DNA of 64,000 bases from Nonomuraea helvata. Its GTDB lineage: Bacteria; Actinomycetota; Actinomycetes; Streptosporangiales; Streptosporangiaceae. The translations under genes were made by a program, and so were the position numbers. The notes beneath the pieces were generated by a model. The model was not told where the DNA came from and did no database searches. It was given only the letters and a program-made list of their open reading frames with translations. The DNA lies in assembly GCF_039535785.1 (NCBI RefSeq), contig NZ_BAAAXV010000009.1, positions 1,178,001-1,242,000 of the forward strand. Direction: 5' to 3'. Below are positions 19,109 through 28,090 of this stretch, piece after piece (within the stretch, counting starts at the first letter, position 1; every line of letters begins with the position of its first letter).

Positions 19109-19747
19109 TCAGGCCCCTGGGAGGGACGGACCCGTCTCGAGCGATCCCGCGGGCTCGCTGTAGCCGACGCTGACCAGACGGTCGCCGTCGAAGGTGAACG
19201 TGGTGATGCTGGCCAGCGCGCACTGCCTGCGCCGCGGGTCGTGCCAGAGCCTGCGCCCCTCGGCGGCCGACCTGATCGTCCAGATCGGGAGCTGGTGGCT
19301 GACGAGCACCGCCTCGTGCCCGCGTGCCTCGGCCCTGGCGTCGTCGATCATCGACTTCATGCGCCGGACGATGGACGGGTACGGCTCGCCCCAGGATGGG
19401 CGCAGCGGATTCCAGAAATAGCGGTAGTTGCGCGGGTTTCGCAGGATCGCCAGGCCCTGGCCCACGGGCCGGCCCTGAAGCATGTTGCCCGCCTCGATCA
19501 GGCGCTCGTCCTGGACGATGCCGAGGCCGAGCTTGTCGGCGAGGGGGGCCGCGGTCTCAAGGGCGCGCTCCAGCGGCGAGCTGTAGAGGGCGACGATGTC
19601 ACGGCCGCCCACGGCCTTGGCGACCGTCTCGGCCATGAGCTGCCCTGTCTCGGACAGGTGGTAGCCGGGCAGCCGGCCGTACAGGACGCCGGCGGGGTTG
19701 TGCACCTCTCCGTGGCGCAGCAGGTGGACGACGGTGGTTTCAGCCAT
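19109..19747 (-). CDS. histidine phosphatase family protein
   Basis: A 212-residue phosphoglycerate mutase-like phosphatase. The phosphohistidine motif LLRHGEVHNP is near the N-terminus, with SPLERALETA and LVSHQLPIW supplying the later conserved Arg and His. It lacks features that would make it a glycolytic mutase, and its place between hemL and the cytochrome c operon is conserved in Streptomyces. The substrate is unknown. ATG 19747 is preferred; GTG 19756 is the alternative. Confidence 0.85.
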   Translation of the reverse strand: MAETTVVHLLRHGEVHNPAGVLYGRLPGYHLSETGQLMAETVAKAVGGRDIVALYSSPLERALETAAPLADKLGLGIVQDERLIEAGNMLQGRPVGQGLAILRNPRNYRYFWNPLRPSWGEPYPSIVRRMKSMIDDARAEARGHEAVLVSHQLPIWTIRSAAEGRRLWHDPRRRQCALASITTFTFDGDRLVSVGYSEPAGSLETGPSLPGA

Positions 19748-19803
19748 GGTGGGCACAGCCTATCCGCTCCGTTTCACCATCCGGCTGGGACCCCACGGGC
19801 CCC

Positions 19804-20724
19804 TCAATTCACGGCCCAGGAGTTCTCCTGGGTCCTGCTCGACTCGGCCAGCGCGTCCACCATGGCCCTGATCGCGGGGCGGCGGGCCGCGTCCGTACGC
19901 CACACCGCGTAGATGCGCCGCGTCTGGCGCGGCCTGGTCGGCACGAGCCGCACGCCGTCCGGCACGCAGTCCCGGCCGAGTCGCGGCACGATCGCGCAGC
20001 CCAGCCCGCCCGCCACCAGCGCGAGCTGGGTCGGGTACTCGTCGGCCATGCACGCGATCACGGGCTCCACCGAGGCGTTGCGCAACGTGTAGACCAGCCA
20101 GTCGTAGCAGACGGTGCCGGGGCTCCCGCTGATCCACCGCTCGCCGCGCAACTGGGCCAGCTCCAGCTCCTTGCTGTCGGCCAGCGGGTGGTCGGCGGGC
20201 AGCGCGATGTCGGCCACGTCGTCGAGCAGCGTGGCTCTGGACAGGCCGTCCGGCAGGGCCATGGGCCGGTTGAGCCAGTCCTGGATCACGCCGAGGTCCA
20301 GCTCGCCCCTGGCCACCTCGCGCACCACCCGTTCTGGCTCGCGCTCGTTGAGCTGGATCCACAGGTCGGGATGGCGCTCCCTGAGCGAGGTGAGCGCGGT
20401 GGGCATGAGGCCGCGCACGGCGGTGGGGAACGCGCCGATGTTCAGGCGGCCGACGACCTCGCCGCGCAGCGCCTCGAAGTCCGCCTCGGCGGTCTCGACC
20501 AGGGCGAGGATGCGCTCGGCGTGCTCGGCGAGCAGGCCGGCCGCGTCGGTCAGGCGCACGCCGCGACCGTTGCGCTCCATGAGCCTGGCGCCGGTCTCGC
20601 GCTCCAGCTTGGCGATCTGCTGGGACACCGCCGACGGGGTGACCATGAGGGCGTCGGCTGCCGCTCCGACCGACCCATAGACGTGCACTGCGTGAAGGGC
20701 CTTGAGCCGGTTCAAGTCCAACAT
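19804..20724 (-). CDS. LysR family transcriptional regulator
   Basis: A 306-residue regulator with an N-terminal winged HTH (LNRLKALHAVHVYGSVGAAAD then TPSAVSQQIAKLERETG) and a periplasmic-binding-like effector domain. ATG 20724 gives the typical LysR start; the longer frame upstream runs into the divergent region. It is divergent from a small ORF and an EamA transporter gene across a 73-base gap, the classic layout in which a LysR protein controls its neighbour. Confidence 0.93.
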   Translation of the reverse strand: MLDLNRLKALHAVHVYGSVGAAADALMVTPSAVSQQIAKLERETGARLMERNGRGVRLTDAAGLLAEHAERILALVETAEADFEALRGEVVGRLNIGAFPTAVRGLMPTALTSLRERHPDLWIQLNEREPERVVREVARGELDLGVIQDWLNRPMALPDGLSRATLLDDVADIALPADHPLADSKELELAQLRGERWISGSPGTVCYDWLVYTLRNASVEPVIACMADEYPTQLALVAGGLGCAIVPRLGRDCVPDGVRLVPTRPRQTRRIYAVWRTDAARRPAIRAMVDALAESSRTQENSWAVN

Positions 20725-20797
20725 GTAAGCCAGCCTAAATGGTTTAGCGTAGAAAGTCTCGCTTGTCCTTGAATCTGTAGCGGTTGAAAATAGATGC

Positions 20798-20908
20798 ATG
20801 AGAATCCTTAAGACGAAGAAGCAGCAGTCCGGCTCCGTTTCGTACCTCAAGGTGCTGGCCGAGCAGGCCCGCGAGCAGCGCATCCGCTACCAGAAGCCCG
20901 CTCGCTGA
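20798..20908 (+). CDS. 36-residue basic small ORF directly before the EamA gene
   Basis: ATG 20798 opens a 36-codon frame beginning MRILKTKKQQ and ending RIRYQKPAR. It is very basic (eight Lys/Arg in the last 15 residues region and several at the start) and its TGA (20906-20908) directly abuts the GTG of the EamA gene at 20909, so translation may be coupled. It could be a real small protein or a leader peptide. It has no clear strong ribosome site and I do not know a family for it. Confidence 0.45.
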   Translation: MRILKTKKQQSGSVSYLKVLAEQAREQRIRYQKPAR

Positions 20909-21775
20909 GTGCGCCCCCGCCACCTCGCCCTCGCCGTCGGCCTCGCCGCTGTCTGGGGCTTCAACTTCGTGGTCATGCAGGTGGGCCTGCGGCACTTCCC
21001 GCCCCTCCTGTATGCGGGAATCCGGTTCACGATGGCCGCGTTCCCCGCCCTGCTGTTCGTGGGGCGTCCAGGAGTCCCGTGGCGCTGGGTTGCCGGGGTG
21101 GCGGCGACCATCGGGGTCGGCCAGTTCGGTTTCCTGCTCGTGGGCATGCGCGCGGGCATGCCGGCCGGGCTGACCTCTCTCGTCCTGCAGACGCAGGCAC
21201 TGTTCACCGTGTTGTTCGCGGTGACGCTGCTCAAGGAGCGGCTCACCGCCCGCCGCGTGCTCGGGCTGGCCGTCGCCTTCGGCGGACTGGCCCTGGTCGC
21301 CCTCGACTTCGGGGTGTCGGGCCCGCTCGGCGCCTTCGCCCTCTGCCTGGCCGCAGCGGCCGCCTGGGGCCTCGGCAACGTGGTCCAGCGCAGGGCCGCG
21401 CCGCCTGACTCGCTCCGCTTCATGGTCTGGGTCAGCGCCTTCTCCGCGCCCCCGCTCCTGCTCCTGTCGCTCTGGCTGGAGGGCGTGCCTGCCCTGAGCC
21501 CGTCCGTGGAGGGCTGGCTGTCGCTGGTGTACGTGGCGTTCGTCTCCACGCTCGGCGGCTTCGGCGTCTGGGGCTGGCTCCTGCGCCGGTACGACGCCTC
21601 GACGGTGGCGCCGTACACGCTGCTGGTGCCGGTCTTCGGCATGTCGTCGGCCGCGCTGATGACCGGCGAGCCCATCTCCTGGCTGAAACTGCTGGCGGCG
21701 GCCCTGATCGTCGCAGGCGTCCTGTACGCGGGCACCAAGCCCCGCCGGGCGCTCGCCGCCGCCCATTCGCGTTAG
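20909..21775 (+). CDS. EamA/DMT family transporter
   Basis: A 288-residue inner-membrane protein with ten predicted helices in two EamA halves ([19 protein letters not shown] opening the first; [20 protein letters not shown] opening the second). Such carriers export amino acids or other metabolites; the substrate here cannot be told. GTG 20909 follows the small ORF without a gap. The divergent LysR regulator probably controls it. Confidence 0.92.
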   Translation: MRPRHLALAVGLAAVWGFNFVVMQVGLRHFPPLLYAGIRFTMAAFPALLFVGRPGVPWRWVAGVAATIGVGQFGFLLVGMRAGMPAGLTSLVLQTQALFTVLFAVTLLKERLTARRVLGLAVAFGGLALVALDFGVSGPLGAFALCLAAAAAWGLGNVVQRRAAPPDSLRFMVWVSAFSAPPLLLLSLWLEGVPALSPSVEGWLSLVYVAFVSTLGGFGVWGWLLRRYDASTVAPYTLLVPVFGMSSAALMTGEPISWLKLLAAALIVAGVLYAGTKPRRALAAAHSR

Positions 21776-23061
21776 AGAACGGCGGCGGCCGCCTTCGCCG
21801 CGGCAGGAAGAGCGTCGGCGACGCGGCTGAGCGCCTCGTCGTCGTGGGCGGACGACAGGAACCAGGCCTCGTACGCCGAGGGCGGCAGGTAGACGCCCTG
21901 GTCCAGCATGGCGTGGAAGAAGGCGGTGAACGCGGCCGTGTTCTGCGTCTTGGCCTCGGCGAAGTTCGTCACCTCCGCGTCCGTGAAGAAGATCGAGAAC
22001 AGGTTGCCCGCCCGCTGCAGCCGGTGCGGCACCCCCGCCGCCGAGAGCGCCTCGGAGGCGGCGTCGCCGACCGCGAGTGCGGCGGCGTCCACGCGCTCAT
22101 AGGCCTCCGCGTCAAGAGCACGCAGCGTGGCCAGCCCGGCGGCGCAGGCCAGCGGGTTACCGGAGAGCGTCCCCGCCTGGTAGACCGGCCCTTCGGGCGC
22201 GAGCTGCGCCATGACGTCGGCCCGTCCGCCGAAGGCCGCGGCAGGCAGGCCGCCGCCCATGACCTTCCCGAACGTCATCAGGTCGGCCTCCACCGGGTCC
22301 AGGCCGTACCAGCCCGCGGACGAGACGCGGAAGCCCGTCAGCACCTCGTCGACGATGAGCAGCGCGCCGTTGGCCGTGCACAGCTCGCGCAGCCGCGCGT
22401 TGAACCCGTCCCGCGGCGGGACGATCCCCATGTTCGCGGGGCAGGCCTCGGTGATCACGCACGCGACCTCGGCCTCCGCGAAGGCCGCCTCGACGGCCTC
22501 GATGGAGTTGTACGGCAGCACGATCGTGTCCGCCGCCGACGCCCCCGTCACCCCCGGCGTGTCGGGCAGCCCGAACGTCGCCACCCCGGACCCGGCCGAG
22601 GCCAGCAGCGCGTCCACGTGCCCGTGGTAGCACCCCGCGAACTTGATCACCTTGGACCGCCCGGTGAACCCCCTGGCCAGGCGCACGGCGCTCATCGTCG
22701 CCTCGGTGCCCGAGCTGACCAGCCGCACCTTCTCGACCGGCGCCACCCTGGCGACGATCTCCTCGGCCAGCTCCACCTCGCCCGGCGTGGCGGTGCCGTA
22801 GGAGAACCCGTCGGCGAGCGCCCCCGACACGGCCTCGACGACCGCGGGGTGACGGTGCCCGAGGATCATGGGCCCCCATGAGCACACCAGGTCGACGTAC
22901 CGGTTGCCGTCCGCGTCGGTGATGTAGGGCCCCTGGCCGGAGACCATGAAGCGCGGCGTCCCGCCGACCGCGCCGAACGCGCGCACCGGAGAGTTGACGC
23001 CTCCGGGCACGATCTGGCGGGCGCGGGCGAACAGGTCCTCGGAGTTCTGTGTACGGCTCAC
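21772..23061 (-). CDS. hemL: glutamate-1-semialdehyde 2,1-aminomutase
   Basis: A 429-residue PLP enzyme that makes 5-aminolevulinate from glutamate-1-semialdehyde, after HemA in the C5 heme pathway. Visible marks are [11 protein letters not shown] at the N-terminus, [21 protein letters not shown] and the PLP lysine in [15 protein letters not shown] 23061 ([11 protein letters not shown]) fits family length; ATG 23088 with a GAGGG site is an alternative. It is separated by about 1.6 kb from hemB in this genome. Confidence 0.95.
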   Translation of the reverse strand: MSRTQNSEDLFARARQIVPGGVNSPVRAFGAVGGTPRFMVSGQGPYITDADGNRYVDLVCSWGPMILGHRHPAVVEAVSGALADGFSYGTATPGEVELAEEIVARVAPVEKVRLVSSGTEATMSAVRLARGFTGRSKVIKFAGCYHGHVDALLASAGSGVATFGLPDTPGVTGASAADTIVLPYNSIEAVEAAFAEAEVACVITEACPANMGIVPPRDGFNARLRELCTANGALLIVDEVLTGFRVSSAGWYGLDPVEADLMTFGKVMGGGLPAAAFGGRADVMAQLAPEGPVYQAGTLSGNPLACAAGLATLRALDAEAYERVDAAALAVGDAASEALSAAGVPHRLQRAGNLFSIFFTDAEVTNFAEAKTQNTAAFTAFFHAMLDQGVYLPPSAYEAWFLSSAHDDEALSRVADALPAAAKAAAAVL

Positions 23062-23116
23062 CCGACCCAGGTTAGCCGGATCAACCATCGGCCCTCAGAG
23101 CGGGCACATCGAGAGC

Positions 23117-23163
23117 TATAGTGGTGATGTATGCAACCTTTAGTGATTACCAACATCAGGAGG
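23117..23163 (+). promoter_or_regulatory. vapBC promoter region with inverted repeat and ribosome site
   Basis: A TATAGT -10-like box (23117-23122) is followed by TGATGT and ACATCA half-sites (23125-23130 and 23153-23158), then an AGGAGG ribosome site four bases before the vapB GTG. The half-sites are a plausible VapBC autoregulatory operator. I could not identify a convincing -35 box. Confidence 0.45.
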
Positions 23164-23167
23164 AAAA

Positions 23168-23401
23168 GTGGCAGTCACTCAGATCGACATTGACGACGAC
23201 GCCCTGAAAGAGGCCATGCGCATGATGGGGACGACAACGAAGAAGGAGACAGTCAACCTCGCCCTTCGGGAGTACGTTGCGCGAGTCAAGCGGATCGAGG
23301 CGCTGGAGAAGCTGGCCGCCCGGGCCCGGCGGGGCGAGTTCGACGAAGCCTCTGCCGCACGCCAGGCAGCGAGAGCCGCTTGGAAACAGGCCATCTCCTG
23401 A
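23168..23401 (+). CDS. vapB: VapB family antitoxin
   Basis: A 77-residue antitoxin. The N-terminal TQIDIDDDALKEAMRMMG forms the ribbon-helix-helix DNA-binding segment of type II VapB proteins, and the Ala/Arg-rich C-terminal helix should wrap the toxin. GTG 23168 has an optimal AGGAGG site. Its TGA overlaps the vapC ATG by one base, the usual coupling. It should repress its own promoter with VapC. Confidence 0.9.
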   Translation: MAVTQIDIDDDALKEAMRMMGTTTKKETVNLALREYVARVKRIEALEKLAARARRGEFDEASAARQAARAAWKQAIS

Positions 23402-23808
23402 TGACCTACCTCATCGACGCCTCCGCACTGTGGCACCTCCTGCGGAATACCGATGTGCTCGAGACGTGGAGTGAGCGGATCACCGCGCAACCACTGCGGA
23501 TTTGCGAGCCGACAAGGACGGAGTTCCTCTATTCGGCCACGGGTCCTGCTCACAGGGACGAACTAGAGGACGAACTCAACACTCTTTGCGAACTCTCACC
23601 CGTCCCCAAATCCGCCTGGCGATGGGTGGAGAATGCACAGTACAAGCTGACGCAGAGGGGACAGCACCGTTCTGCCGGAGTGGTCGATCTGCTGCTGTGC
23701 GCCACGGCTGTCCATCACGGACTCACGGTGCTGCACGTTGATGACGACTTCGCCACAGTAGCGAAGATCATGACAGAGGTGGACCAGCGCGACATCCGCC
23801 GGCTCTGA
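23401..23808 (+). CDS. vapC: VapC family PIN-domain toxin
   Basis: A 135-residue PIN-domain ribonuclease. Acidic active-site residues are visible at YLIDASAL (Asp 5), ICEPTRTEF (Glu near 40), GVVDLLLCATA and VDDDFATVA. These toxins cleave specific RNAs, often initiator tRNA or rRNA, when freed from VapB. The ATG at 23401 overlaps the vapB stop. All key acidic residues seem intact, so the toxin is probably active. Confidence 0.92.
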   Translation: MTYLIDASALWHLLRNTDVLETWSERITAQPLRICEPTRTEFLYSATGPAHRDELEDELNTLCELSPVPKSAWRWVENAQYKLTQRGQHRSAGVVDLLLCATAVHHGLTVLHVDDDFATVAKIMTEVDQRDIRRL

Positions 23809-23810
23809 CC

Positions 23811-24440
23811 TCAGTCGGCCAGCCACTCCAGGATGCGCAGCGGATCGGGCAGAGGCCGGCCGTTCGGGGGCCGGAGCCAGGAGACGGGCTGCCCGGTGGG
23901 CAGGTTCGAGGGCGGTGCCAGGACGTAGCTGTCGCGGCAGTGCCACCGCAGCCCTGGCGTGTCCTCGATCGTTCCCGGGTCGCAGTCGAGGTGGCACGAC
24001 CACCACTCGTCCTCGTCCTCGGGATTGCCGCGCGTGGCCACGTAAAACAAGACCCGGTCGCCGTTGGCGGCGACCGGGCCGGGGTCCGCTCCGGCGTTGT
24101 CGATCCGGGTGAGGGCCGACAGGCCGAGGGCGAGCGGTACGTCGAAGACGTCGAACACACGTCCGGTGGGCAGAATCACGTTGGCCTCGGGCTCGGCCCG
24201 CCACCAGCGCGTCAGCTGGGCGGTGTCCGTCGTGGCCTGCATGTGCCAGGCGGGTGAGAGCGGATGGGCGCCAGGGTCGGGACAGCCGAGGCGGTCACAG
24301 GAGCAGGCGCGCGGCCCGTGCCGCAGCGGGTAGGCGCCCGGCACGACAGGCCAGCCCATGGCGGCGTATTCGAGCACCGCGCCGATGCGTGTCGGCCGCG
24401 CCCGTTTTCTGGTACGCCGAGCCAGTGGTACCCCCACCAT
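23811..24440 (-). CDS. bifunctional DNA primase/polymerase (Prim-Pol) domain protein, degenerate
   Basis: A 209-residue stand-alone Prim-Pol (AEP superfamily) protein. GWPVVPGAYP at the N-terminus, a Cys-rich CSCDRLGCPDPGAHP zinc-like segment, TRWWRAEPEANVILPTG and a C-terminal RWHCRDSYVLAPPS are typical of the actinobacterial family. The usual catalytic DxD is VFDVFDVPLA here, with one acidic residue apparently lost, so activity is doubtful. ATG 24440 follows a GGGAG site; the frame is open to 24512. It converges on vapC, two bases away. Confidence 0.75.
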   Translation of the reverse strand: MVGVPLARRTRKRARPTRIGAVLEYAAMGWPVVPGAYPLRHGPRACSCDRLGCPDPGAHPLSPAWHMQATTDTAQLTRWWRAEPEANVILPTGRVFDVFDVPLALGLSALTRIDNAGADPGPVAANGDRVLFYVATRGNPEDEDEWWSCHLDCDPGTIEDTPGLRWHCRDSYVLAPPSNLPTGQPVSWLRPPNGRPLPDPLRILEWLAD

Positions 24441-24543
24441 GGTGTCTCCCGTCGAGTCCAGCGCCTGAGGAGTTCCCGGCTCCAGGGCAGCAGTACGCAC
24501 CACGCGGGACACACCAGCACTTGTTATCGCACTCTAACGCACA

Positions 24544-24557
24544 CGCCTCACGAGGCG
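24544..24557. repeat. small perfect hairpin
   Basis: CGCCTC-AC-GAGGCG, a 6-bp stem with a 2-base loop, in the gap between the Prim-Pol gene and hemB. Its role is unclear. Confidence 0.35.
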
Positions 24558-24576
24558 ACGGGAAACCCCGAGGTTA

Positions 24577-24636
24577 GCCGCGATGAATCCGCAGCGTAGC
24601 GAGGACATTCATCGCGGCACACGAGCGGAAGCTCGT
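24577..24636 (-). terminator. double stem-loop after hemB
   Basis: Two hairpins stand directly beyond the hemB stop (24640). The first on the transcript is ACGAGC-N4-GCTCGT (24621-24636). The second is a perfect 12-bp stem, GCCGCGATGAAT paired with ATTCATCGCGGC around an 18-base loop (24577-24618). Together they most likely end the rex-hem transcript. Confidence 0.7.
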
Positions 24637-24639
24637 CAT

Positions 24640-25623
24640 TCAGATGCGTCGTGCCACTTCCGTTGCCCAGTACGTGAGGATCAGATCGGCCCCGGCGCGC
24701 TTGATCGCGACCAGCGATTCCATGATCATTCGATCCCGGTCGACCCAGCCGTTGGCCGCGGCCGCCTCGATCATGGCGTACTCGCCGCTCACCTGGTACG
24801 CCGCCACCGGCACGTCCACTTCGTCACGGACGCGGGTGATGACGTCGAGGTAGGCCAGCGCGGGCTTGACCATGACGGCGTCGGCGCCCTCGGCGAGGTC
24901 GAGCCGGACCTCGCGCAGCGCCTCGTTCAGCGGCCCGGCCGGGTCCTGCTGGTGGGTGCTGCGGTCGCCGAACTGCGGCGCGCACTCGGCGGCTTCGCGG
25001 AAGGGCCCGAAGAAGGCGGACGCGTACTTCACCGAGTAGGACAGAATCGGGACATTTCCATAGCCGGCCCCGTCCAGAGCCGCCCGGATCGCCCCGACCT
25101 GGCCGTCCATCATCCCGCTCGGCGCCACCATCTGCGACCCGGCAGCCGCCTGGGCCACCGCGATCGAGGCGTACCGCTCCAGCGTGGCGTCGTTGTCCAC
25201 ATCGCCGGACGGCGTGAGGATCCCGCAGTGCCCGTGGTCGGTGAACTCGTCGAGGCACGTGTCGGCCATGACCACGATCGCGTCGCCGACCTCGGCGTTC
25301 ACGTCACGGAGCGCCACCTGCAGGATCCCGTCGGGATCGTCGGCGGCCGAGCCCCTGGCGTCCTTCACCGCGGGGATGCCGAACAGGATGAGGCCGCCCA
25401 CGCCCGCCTCGGCCGCCTCGCGGGCGGCCTTGCGCAGCGAGTCGCGGGTGTGCTGGACCACGCCCGGCATCGAGGCCACGGGCTGCGGCTCGGTGATGCC
25501 TTCCTTGATGAACATGGGCATGATCAGGTCGGCGGCGTGCAGCCTGGTGCCTGCAACCATCCGCCGCAGAACGGGGCTGCGCCGCAGCCGCCGCGGTCGC
25601 GCGATGGGGTATTCGGCGCTCAT
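24640..25623 (-). CDS. hemB: porphobilinogen synthase (delta-aminolevulinate dehydratase)
   Basis: A 327-residue enzyme that condenses two 5-aminolevulinates to porphobilinogen. Both active-site lysine regions are seen, [18 protein letters not shown] and [11 protein letters not shown], and a [14 protein letters not shown] segment holds metal-ligand residues. ATG 25623 ([14 protein letters not shown]) overlaps the hemD stop; the longer frame is a shadow of hemD. It is last in the rex-hemA-hemC-hemD-hemB operon. Confidence 0.96.
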   Translation of the reverse strand: MSAEYPIARPRRLRRSPVLRRMVAGTRLHAADLIMPMFIKEGITEPQPVASMPGVVQHTRDSLRKAAREAAEAGVGGLILFGIPAVKDARGSAADDPDGILQVALRDVNAEVGDAIVVMADTCLDEFTDHGHCGILTPSGDVDNDATLERYASIAVAQAAAGSQMVAPSGMMDGQVGAIRAALDGAGYGNVPILSYSVKYASAFFGPFREAAECAPQFGDRSTHQQDPAGPLNEALREVRLDLAEGADAVMVKPALAYLDVITRVRDEVDVPVAAYQVSGEYAMIEAAAANGWVDRDRMIMESLVAIKRAGADLILTYWATEVARRI

Positions 25624-27179
25624 TTGCCTCTCCTTCTGGCACCTCTGCGGTTCTGCGAGGGCTTGCGCGGGGTGTCGCCCGCGGCCAGGGCCGCCTGCCG
25701 CTGCTTGGCACCGTACTCGGCCACCGCGGCCGCCAGCGCGGACGCCGACGGCTTGTCGGCCATCACGTCCACGCGGAGCCCGAACTCCTCGGCCGTCTTG
25801 GCCGTCTGCGGCCCGATGACCGCGATCACCGTGACGTTGTGCGGCTTGCCGGCGATGCCCACCAGGTTGCGGACGGTGGACGAGGACGTGAAGAGCACGG
25901 CGTCGAAGCCGCCGCCCTTGATCGCCTCGCGGATGGGCGCGGGCGGCGGCGCGGCCCGCACGGTGCGGTACGCGGTGACGTCGTCGCACTCCCAGCCCAG
26001 CTCGGTGAGCCCGGCCACCAGCGTGTCCGTGGAGATGTCGGCCCGCGGCAGCAGCACGCGGTTGATCGGGTCGAGCATCGAGTCGTACGGCGGCCACTCG
26101 GCCACCAGCCCCTCGGAGGACTGCTCCCCCGACGGCAGCAGGTCGGGCTTGACCCCGAACTCGACCAGGGCCTGCGCGGTCGCGTCACCCACGGCCGCCA
26201 CCTTGAGCCCGGCGAAGGCCCGCGCGTCGAGCCCGTACTCCTCGAACTTCTCGCGCACGGCCTTGACCGCGTTGGCGCTGGTGAAGGCCACCCACTCGTA
26301 GCGGCCGGTGACGAGCCCCTTGATGGCGCGGTCCATCTGCTGCGGCGTGCGGGGCGGCTCGACCGAGATGGTCGGCACCTCCTCCGGCACGGCGCCGTAC
26401 GCGACGAGCTGCTCGGACAGGCTGCGCGACTGCTCCTTGGTACGGGGCACCAGCACCCGCCACCCGAACAGCGGCTTGGTCTCGAACCACGACAGCTTGT
26501 CACGCAGGCCCACGGCCTCGCCGACGACGATGAGCGCCGGCTCGGTGAACCCGGCGTGCTTGAGGTCGGCCTGCAGCCTGCCGAGCGAGGACACCACGGT
26601 GTACTGCTCGGTGGTGGTGCCGCCGCTGCTGACCGCGACGGGCGTGGTGTCGGGCTTGCCGCCCGCGATGAGGGCCTTGCCGATGGCCACCGCGTCGGAC
26701 AGGCCGTTGTAGATCACCAGCGTGCCGCGGCAGGCGGCGTGGACGGACCAGTCCTGCTCCTGCGCGGCGTCCACGACGCGGAACTCGGGCACGGAGGTCG
26801 CCGGAGGGATGCCCGCGTACGTGAGCACGGCGGTCGCGGGCGGCACGCCGGGCACGATCTCGAAGTCCACCTCCGCCGCGGCGCAGGCCGCGACCTCCTC
26901 GGTGATCGAGGAGAACAGCATGGGGTCGCCCTCGCACAGGCGCACCACGAGTTGCCCCCGCTTGGCGCGTTTCACCAGGTCGTCCTTGAAGTCGTCGTCC
27001 TCGATGACCTCGACGCCTGCACGGCAGTGGCGCAGCAGTGGGCGGTGCGTTTCGTCGCCGAGCACCACGGCGTCGGCCTTGGAGAGCAGCTCGGCGGCAC
27101 GAAGGGTGAGCAGGTTGGGATCGCCGGGTCCCGCGCCCACGAACGCGACGAAACCGGAGGTTGGACTATCGGAGCTCAA
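25620..27179 (-). CDS. hemD: fused uroporphyrinogen-III C-methyltransferase / uroporphyrinogen-III synthase
   Basis: A 519-residue two-domain protein. Residues 8-245 form a CobA-type methyltransferase ([29 protein letters not shown]); residues 255-490 form the HemD synthase ([41 protein letters not shown]). The fusion is usual in actinobacteria and links heme with siroheme and cobalamin branches. The start is TTG 27179, overlapping the hemC stop as TTGA, so it depends on coupling. A Lys/Arg-rich tail ends the protein. Confidence 0.94.
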   Translation of the reverse strand: MSSDSPTSGFVAFVGAGPGDPNLLTLRAAELLSKADAVVLGDETHRPLLRHCRAGVEVIEDDDFKDDLVKRAKRGQLVVRLCEGDPMLFSSITEEVAACAAAEVDFEIVPGVPPATAVLTYAGIPPATSVPEFRVVDAAQEQDWSVHAACRGTLVIYNGLSDAVAIGKALIAGGKPDTTPVAVSSGGTTTEQYTVVSSLGRLQADLKHAGFTEPALIVVGEAVGLRDKLSWFETKPLFGWRVLVPRTKEQSRSLSEQLVAYGAVPEEVPTISVEPPRTPQQMDRAIKGLVTGRYEWVAFTSANAVKAVREKFEEYGLDARAFAGLKVAAVGDATAQALVEFGVKPDLLPSGEQSSEGLVAEWPPYDSMLDPINRVLLPRADISTDTLVAGLTELGWECDDVTAYRTVRAAPPPAPIREAIKGGGFDAVLFTSSSTVRNLVGIAGKPHNVTVIAVIGPQTAKTAEEFGLRVDVMADKPSASALAAAVAEYGAKQRQAALAAGDTPRKPSQNRRGARRRGK

Positions 27180-28090
27180 TGGGATTGCTCCCCCATCAAT
27201 CTGTCGGCCCCTTCGGCGATCATCTCGGCCGCGAGGCGGCGGCCCAGGTTCACAGCCTCCGAAGGAGAGCCGGCGGCGGACTTGCGGACCGCCTCGCGGC
27301 CGTCGATGGAGACGACCACGGCGGTCAGGTTCAGAGTGTGCCCGTCATCGACCGCGAAAGCACCCACCGGAGCGGAGCAACCGGCCTCGAGAGCCGACAG
27401 CACGGCTCGCTCGGCGGTCACCGCGGAGCGCGTCCGCGGGTCGTCGAGCACACTCAGGAACTCGATGAGGTCGGTCCGGTCGGACCTGCACTCCACGGCC
27501 AGTGCCCCCTGACCGGGAGCAGGCAGCAGCTCCTCCACCTCGAAGATCTGTGCGATGTCGGCCTCGCGGCCGATCCTGGTCAGGCCGGCCGAGGCCAGCA
27601 CGACCGCGTCGAGCTCACCTGAGGTTACCTTGCCGATACGGGTGTCGGCGTTGCCCCTGATCGGGACGTACTCCAGGTCGGGGCGGAGCGCGCTGAGCAT
27701 GGCGATCCGGCGCGGCGAGCCGGTGCCGACCCTGGCGCCCGGTGCCAGGTCGGCGAACTTGTGCGGGCCGACCAGCGCGTCGCGGTGGTCGTGACGGGCG
27801 GGGATGGCGGCCAGCGTGAACCGGGGGTCCTGCGTGGTCGGCAGGTCCTTCAGCGAGTGGACGGCGAAGTCGACCTCGCCCTCGGCGAGCTTGTCGCGCA
27901 GGGCGGTGACGAACACGCCCGTGCCGCCGAGCTGCGCGAGGTGGGTCTTGGTGACGTCGCCGAACGTCGTGACCCCGACCAGCTCGACCGCGCGTCCGGT
28001 GAGCCGGGTGTAGGCGTCGGCCACCATCTGCGACTGCGTGGTCGCCATCAGGCTGCGGCGGGTCCCCAGCCGCAGAGCTCCCGACGTCAC
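27176..28090 (-). CDS. hemC: porphobilinogen deaminase (hydroxymethylbilane synthase)
   Basis: A 304-residue enzyme that polymerises four porphobilinogens into hydroxymethylbilane. Marks are VHSLKDLPT, VGTGSPRRIAML, IRGNADTRIGKV and the dipyrromethane-cofactor cysteine in EAGCSAPVGAF. It overlaps hemA by four bases upstream and hemD by four bases downstream. Length is normal. Confidence 0.96.
   Translation of the reverse strand: MTSGALRLGTRRSLMATTQSQMVADAYTRLTGRAVELVGVTTFGDVTKTHLAQLGGTGVFVTALRDKLAEGEVDFAVHSLKDLPTTQDPRFTLAAIPARHDHRDALVGPHKFADLAPGARVGTGSPRRIAMLSALRPDLEYVPIRGNADTRIGKVTSGELDAVVLASAGLTRIGREADIAQIFEVEELLPAPGQGALAVECRSDRTDLIEFLSVLDDPRTRSAVTAERAVLSALEAGCSAPVGAFAVDDGHTLNLTAVVVSIDGREAVRKSAAGSPSEAVNLGRRLAAEMIAEGADRLMGEQSH

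Noticed and set aside
24577-24618. End of an IS element
   Set aside because: No transposase or partner inverted repeat is present; its place after hemB fits a terminator.
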